Below, in pieces: positions 59,290 to 64,000 of a stretch of DNA of 64,000 bases (its first letter is position 1; every line of letters begins with the position of its first letter). The stretch is from Diorhabda sublineata. Taxonomy: Eukaryota > Arthropoda > Insecta > Coleoptera > Chrysomelidae. Location of the stretch: contig NC_079481.1 of assembly GCF_026230105.1 (NCBI RefSeq), forward strand, positions 13,161,042-13,225,041, written 5' to 3'. The notes under the pieces were generated by a model. That model was not told where the DNA came from. It ran no database searches and saw nothing but the letters and a program-made list of their open reading frames with translations. Both the position numbers and the translations under genes were made by a program.

Positions 59290-59480
59290 GCCAAGTGAGA
59301 ATTGCTTGCGAAGTGTGGTTCGTTTTCTACAGGCTGAAGGCATTGGTGCTACAGAAATCCATCGCAGAATGAGTCGTGTGTATGGGGAAAATTTCATGAG
59401 TGATGTTGTTGTGCGTGAATAGTGTCGAAAGTTTGAAGATGGTCGTAATGATGTGCATGATGAAGTGATTATGTCGAAAA
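59290..59480 (+). pseudogene. mariner transposase N-terminal HTH, fragment
   Basis: The plus strand reads NCLRSVVRFLQAEGIGATEI, HRRMSRVYGENFMSDVVVRE, a stop, then CRKFEDGRNDVHDE. This matches the mariner N-terminus (IxFLxxEGxxxxEIxxRLxxVYGExxxSxxxVxxWxxxFxxGRxDVxDxxRSG). The stop replaces the conserved Trp. The rest of the gene is missing after 59480. Confidence 0.7.
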
Positions 59481-61129
59481 GTAATAAAATTATTTATTAT
59501 TGTCTTTTATTTATAGTCTATAGAATGTAGAGATAAAAACCTCGTTAATATATTTTCTACATCTGTACATTTTTTTGCTATATGAGCAAACGCATATTAC
59601 TTCGTGGATACACCTTATAGTATCTCTGTTCATATATTTTGCTTTAAAACGCACCTTCATGTATTTTGTTTTCTCTTTCATTCATTTTTGTCTTTCAAAT
59701 TATATAAAAATTTGTTCTATTTTAAAGTATGGATAATAGAGAGGAAGAGAAGTCTCTCTTATGGGAGGAAAGCTAGAAAAGTGTCTGTTACAAGATAAAT
59801 AACATTTCAAAAACTTTTCGGAATCGTGCTCATGTAGGAATTGAAAAGATTAATTCGAATATGTCAAATTTTACAAATATCTTTGATTTAAACAGTCCAT
59901 CACTAAAAATATCACTGACTTACGTTTTACAAAATAATGTAGTGAATTGAAATTGAAAGAAACTCTCCCCAATGCTTATTCAACGCATTTTGACGGACAT
60001 TTTCCATATAAACAGATTTTCCTTTTTCTTGTGTTGATTAATGTTGAGGTTTTTTTTCGTATTCCTACATTTCCATGCGTTTCTATCTAGGAGACTAAAT
60101 CGAAAAACTAAAATAATTAAGAAGTAAAAATATCTTATTCTTTTGGTGAATCTGATTTTTTCAGACAACCCTCATATTAAATGAAATTATTATTATCCAA
60201 ATATTGACAATTTTTGTGTGATTTCACAAAAGTAGTTCTTCTCCAAATTAATTAACGATGCATAAATTTTTCTTTTATGAATCAAGATCTCCCATACCAA
60301 GTGAATAATCAAATGTAGAGTTTGGGCTAAGAACCAATCAATACATATCACCTGTGGAATCATGAACTTGATTACTAATAGCTTGCGGTAAAATTACTGT
60401 CAGTTCTCGTACCGAACGATTAAGTCCGATTTCCTTGTATAATCTGTTACTATTACAAAGCATCTATTAGGATGACGGAAACGAAACACCCTCTACAATT
60501 ACCAGGGAGTTTCGATTTAATGGTGGAAATCTGTGTAATTACTTTAATAACAGAATTGTTAATGTTGATACAACTGCTATCTCTCATGTTAATGGAACTC
60601 TATCGATAATATTAAATGGGAAACTGTTATATATTTTATTTCAAGAAAATCTACTCAATTGAACTCGAATATTGGATCAATTTTTTGGAATGACCTATTA
60701 ATAGAAATGAAAATTTCAACATCAGAATATATTCAGAAAAAAAATAACCTAGTTAATAGTTCGAGTTATCTAAATACCATATATAGTGGATTCAGCTAGA
60801 CTAGGTACACTGAGAAACAAATATTATGTCAAAAAGATGAATTAATACGTAGTTAACAGAAAAAATGGAATCTTGTCATACATATCTTTGTACAGCGTGT
60901 TCCGGGAGTTGGTGGAAAAAATTCAGGAGTGAGTAGATGGTGTGGAAATAATGCTCTGACATAAAAAAAAATTTTCATAATGTTGCTAAATTGCGAAACT
61001 AGAACTAGAAATTTGAGAATATTTTCTAAATTATACATTCAAACATTATGATTTTTTTATGGATGATTAGGTATGTTGTTGTAGTGTGTCTGACGGAATA
61101 AATAATTCTGCACTATTATCTGAGAGCCA
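59481..61129. other. AT-rich DNA, nothing recognised
   Basis: Short unsupported frames on both strands. Confidence 0.4.
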
Positions 61130-61766
61130 GGGACAACCTGTATAATTTAAAAATACCAAAAATGAATTTATCAATAAATTTTCCAACAAAAAGGTGCTTT
61201 TTGTTTAAATCGATAAATTTTATAGTTTATGAGATATGTAGATGTTTAGATCGTTGTACATCCCAAGTTAACAATCCGTAACTTTTACAGGGATAACCAG
61301 TATAATCTAAAAATACAAAAAATAGATTTTTTGGCAAATTTTTATCAAAAAGGTACATTTTGTTTAACTCGATGACATTTAAGGTTTATGAGATATGTAG
61401 ATGTTTAGATCGTTATACATCCCAAGTTAACAATCCGTAACTTTTACAGGGACAACCTGGACAATCTAAAAATACCAAAAATTAGTTTTTCCACAGATTT
61501 TTGAACAAAAAGATACATATTGTTTAACTCGATAAAATTATGGTTTATGAGAAATGTTGATGTTTAGATCGTTGTACATATCAAGTAAACAATCCCTAAC
61601 TGTCACAGGGACAACCTGTATAATCTAAAAATACCAAAAATGAATTTTCCAATAGATTTTTCAACAAAAAAGTACTCTATGCTTAACTCGATAACATCTA
61701 CGGTTTATGAGATATGTAGATTTTTAGATCGTTGTACTTGTTAAGTAAATCATTCGCCATAAAGAG
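61130..61766 (+). repeat. Tandem repeat, four copies of a 159-bp unit
   Basis: Units start at 61130, 61290, 61449 and 61608 with gggacaacctgtataatyta or a close variant. They share 'ttttgtttaactcgata', 'ggtttatgagatatgtagat' and 'gatcgttgtacatcccaagt'. Divergence between copies is roughly 10% by eye. Minisatellite- or satellite-like; no coding frame. Regular spacing of 159-160 bp is close to the usual nucleosome repeat core, a coincidence or a common satellite feature. Confidence 0.92.
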
Positions 61767-62529
61767 ACATTTTCAAGAAAATTATTATGAATTGTGATTA
61801 TTCATTAAAAATTTGGGTACAGTTGTTTACATATTTGGTTGATCATGCCCATCCAAAAGTACGTGAAATGTTTATTGCTTTCAACGTCACTAAATGGTAT
61901 TTTCTACAAAATATTCAAATATTTTTATAAAAGTTACGCATAAATCCAATCTATTCCTCAATACCCTATTGATTCGACCCTTTTCGAATTATTACCTCAT
62001 CTGATGTCGAATTCCTAAACCAATAAAATATTTCTTTGCCTAAGAAATCATCGAGGCGAAATTAACTCAGTTTGAAAGTGTGGCAGATTGGAGGCGGATA
62101 AAGGAGACAAAGAAAGGAAAATATGAATCCGTTGCTAAGAATATTTACGGAATTGCATTAAAGTAAAAACTCGTTAGTTGTGATTGAAATAGCGACGTGT
62201 CTCTGAAGACATAAGGAATTTATTATATCACAAAACGTCCCTCATCATAACATGCATATTGTAATTAAAGGAGAATGTTCTATTTTCCGGACTATTTGGC
62301 AGCAATGATAATTATTGTGGTGCCATTCAGTTTTAATATCGATGTTGCAAACGCACAAAAATAAGCAACAGCTTTATAAAACTGGAATCTATAAATGTTA
62401 AACGATTTTTTTATTAACAAAATCTGGTTAGGTTAGTCTTTTAACGACTTAGTTTTTATGACATACGTTGGCATGAATTGTAATTAAAACATCTAAATGA
62501 CCAAGTTGGTTTCATATTTTTTCCCCTAG
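61767..62529. other. AT-rich DNA, nothing recognised
   Basis: No feature seen except ctggttaggttag at 62425, a two-unit TTAGG-like run of no clear meaning. Confidence 0.35.
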
Positions 62530-62880
62530 TACTAGTTTCGTATCAGATTTCTCTATTCTTTTCTGTTTTTGGATTTGGCTTTCAAGTCTACTATTCCTAG
62601 GATTCAAGTATCTTCTTCAATTTGGTTTCTCCAGGTTTTTCTTTGCTCTGCCTCTTGGCCAAAGAGGTATCTATGGCGTTATCTTCCTCACCATTCCTGT
62701 AGGTTTCCTTTTCATGATCTGTCCTGCCCAATTGAGTCTTCGTGCTTCTACATATCTTATTAAATTTTCTTCTACCATTTCTTCTTCTATTCCTTCATTT
62801 TTCTTCAATCTTTTTTTCAGTAATATTAGATCCGAGTATAGTTTTATAGCTCTTCTTCTTTCTCTCCATTAATGACAGTT
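62530..62880 (-). pseudogene. LINE ORF2 C-terminal tail, related to the one at the window start
   Basis: The minus strand reads EEEMVEENLIRYVEARRLNW, AGQIMKRKPTGMVRKITP, a stop, IPLWPRGRAKKNLEKPN. The match is to the LINE tail (xxIxRYVxAxRLRWAGHVxRM, GRPRxxW). It lines up with the plus-strand copy at 113-370 ('gagaarccaaattgaagaag' region, 'ctctktggycaagaggcaga'), but preserves the RLNWAG motif better. The upstream RT is not visible beyond 62880. Confidence 0.7.
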
Positions 62881-64000
62881 GTTTCTATGGCGTACGTAAT
62901 CACTTGGAGATACCTGTGAATATTGATCTTCTGTAGGTTGTTGTATTCGGGAAGGACGTGCCTTGGTACCTGATCATCTCTTTGCTTCGAAATTCTACGG
63001 ATTTGTTTTTAATTTAACTTGTATTTAACCTGTAGAAGGTTACAGCAGCTTTAATTTCCTTCTCAATCTCCCATTTCTCTTTGATATGAAATGGAGGTGA
63101 TATAGATCGCCTGATTAGTAGAATAAGGACTCCTATTAGAGTGAGATTTTAATTATTAGTAGATCATTAACTCATCGAAATCGGATAATTTCAATGTTAA
63201 AACCTATATTTCAATGAGTATATATAATAATAATCCCCCAACTACTTTTAGGCTAATTTACTATTTCATTCCATACAAATAAATGAGAGATTCACTTGAA
63301 AATAATCGGGTAGAAAATTCCGATAACGTTAGAGAGAAGCGTTAAACTGGAATTTTCATACAATTCATGCATATTAATTACAGTTTTAAACGAATCGGAT
63401 AGTCCGAAGATTCCTTTCCAAACTGGGACAATTCGAAATATTTTAATCATCTCTCGCCTCCCACATTTCCAACACTATGCGGAAGTTCAATTTACAATAG
63501 AGTTTCGAATTTTAATATTTATTATTATATTTTTTTTACTGGTAAGTCACAGATGTTAAAGTAATGACAGCTCCTACTCTTGTTAATTGAATGATTTTGC
63601 CCACTTGAAAAATTTAAAAAATCATCTGAGCTACGTCAAAATGGCGGTCGTGGGGTGAATAATTGATTTCTTGGAACTTACCTGTGTTAACTTTTGAATT
63701 TTCTCTTTAGTGAGAGTTGTTATGTAATGTGGTGTTAAGAACACTCCATAGATACATTTTAGATAAGTTTCAGTAAAACTAGTACAGCTGTAACTATTTT
63801 TATAGTTTTTTTAGTCTATACACAAGAAAGCTTTCAAGCAAAATTCAAAATACAGTAGCAGCTGAAAAGTACTAGGGCAAATTTGACGCTTAAGGCAAAC
63901 TAGGATAAAATATCAAGAAGAATAAATGAAGATCACGGAAAATTACTTAATATACAAAAAAAGTTAACTAAACGTAGATTGCATTGCAAAAATGACAGAA
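62881..64000. other. AT-rich DNA, nothing recognised
   Basis: The stretch up to about 63070 might hold more of the LINE RT on the minus strand, but no motif is readable. The remainder shows nothing. Confidence 0.35.

Noticed and set aside
61130..61766. CRISPR-like array
   Set aside because: The whole unit repeats, including the parts between conserved blocks, so there are no unique spacers; the genome is also eukaryotic.

Overview
This window reads as a gene-poor stretch of an insect (arthropod) nuclear genome. The signs are very AT-rich DNA, GT-AG introns of about 50-70 bp inside transposase genes, TTAGG-like pentamer arrays, long TA and pentanucleotide microsatellites, and remains of R1-, jockey- and RTE-like LINEs and of mariner, Tc1 and pogo DNA transposons. 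Order and species cannot be settled from sequence alone; a beetle would fit, but this is inference. I found no convincing host protein-coding gene, no rRNA and no confident tRNA. Nearly all recognisable coding sequence belongs to mobile elements, most of them broken.

Layout. 0.1-0.4 kb: C-terminal tail of a LINE. 0.64-1.29 kb: mariner remnant (minus). 3.7-5.3 kb: diverged tandem repeat. 5.5-11.6 kb: the dominant feature, an almost full-length R1-clade non-LTR retrotransposon (ORF1 with three CCHC knuckles; ORF2 with APE-type endonuclease, reverse transcriptase and a C-terminal zinc finger). It is broken by frameshifts and stops and lies between two arrays built from TTAGG-like pentamers. 14-32 kb: scattered LINE, Tc1, mariner and pogo/Tigger fragments and an ATACA pentamer array. 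33.75-35.27 kb: a well-preserved but dead Tc1-like transposon with 24-bp terminal inverted repeats and a short intron. 35.6-43 kb: direct duplications, a 60-bp hairpin, LINE and Tc1 remnants, a degenerate tandem repeat and a Tc3-like transposase remnant. 43.2-44.0 kb: a foldback structure.

44.79-47.35 kb holds a nearly intact pogo-like element on the minus strand. It has terminal inverted repeats, subterminal repeats, and a transposase (psq HTH, CENP-B-type HTH, DDE_1) that continues across a 50-bp intron into an exon with a PHD-like zinc finger; one single-base frameshift separates it from an open reading frame. A decayed relative with the same PHD-like finger lies 2.4 kb away in the opposite orientation (49.73-50.75 kb). 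53-64 kb: a pogo N-terminal fragment, a jockey-like RT tail, a foldback element of about 1 kb, two mariner fragments in series, a four-copy 159-bp tandem repeat and another LINE tail related to the one at the window start.

The transposons do not work together as a pathway. The window is a layered record of insertions: the R1-clade element, the pogo element and the Tc1 element look youngest, because frames and ends are still readable, and the other pieces are older. All calls come from reading the sequence by eye. Family names rest on motif recognition, not on database searches.
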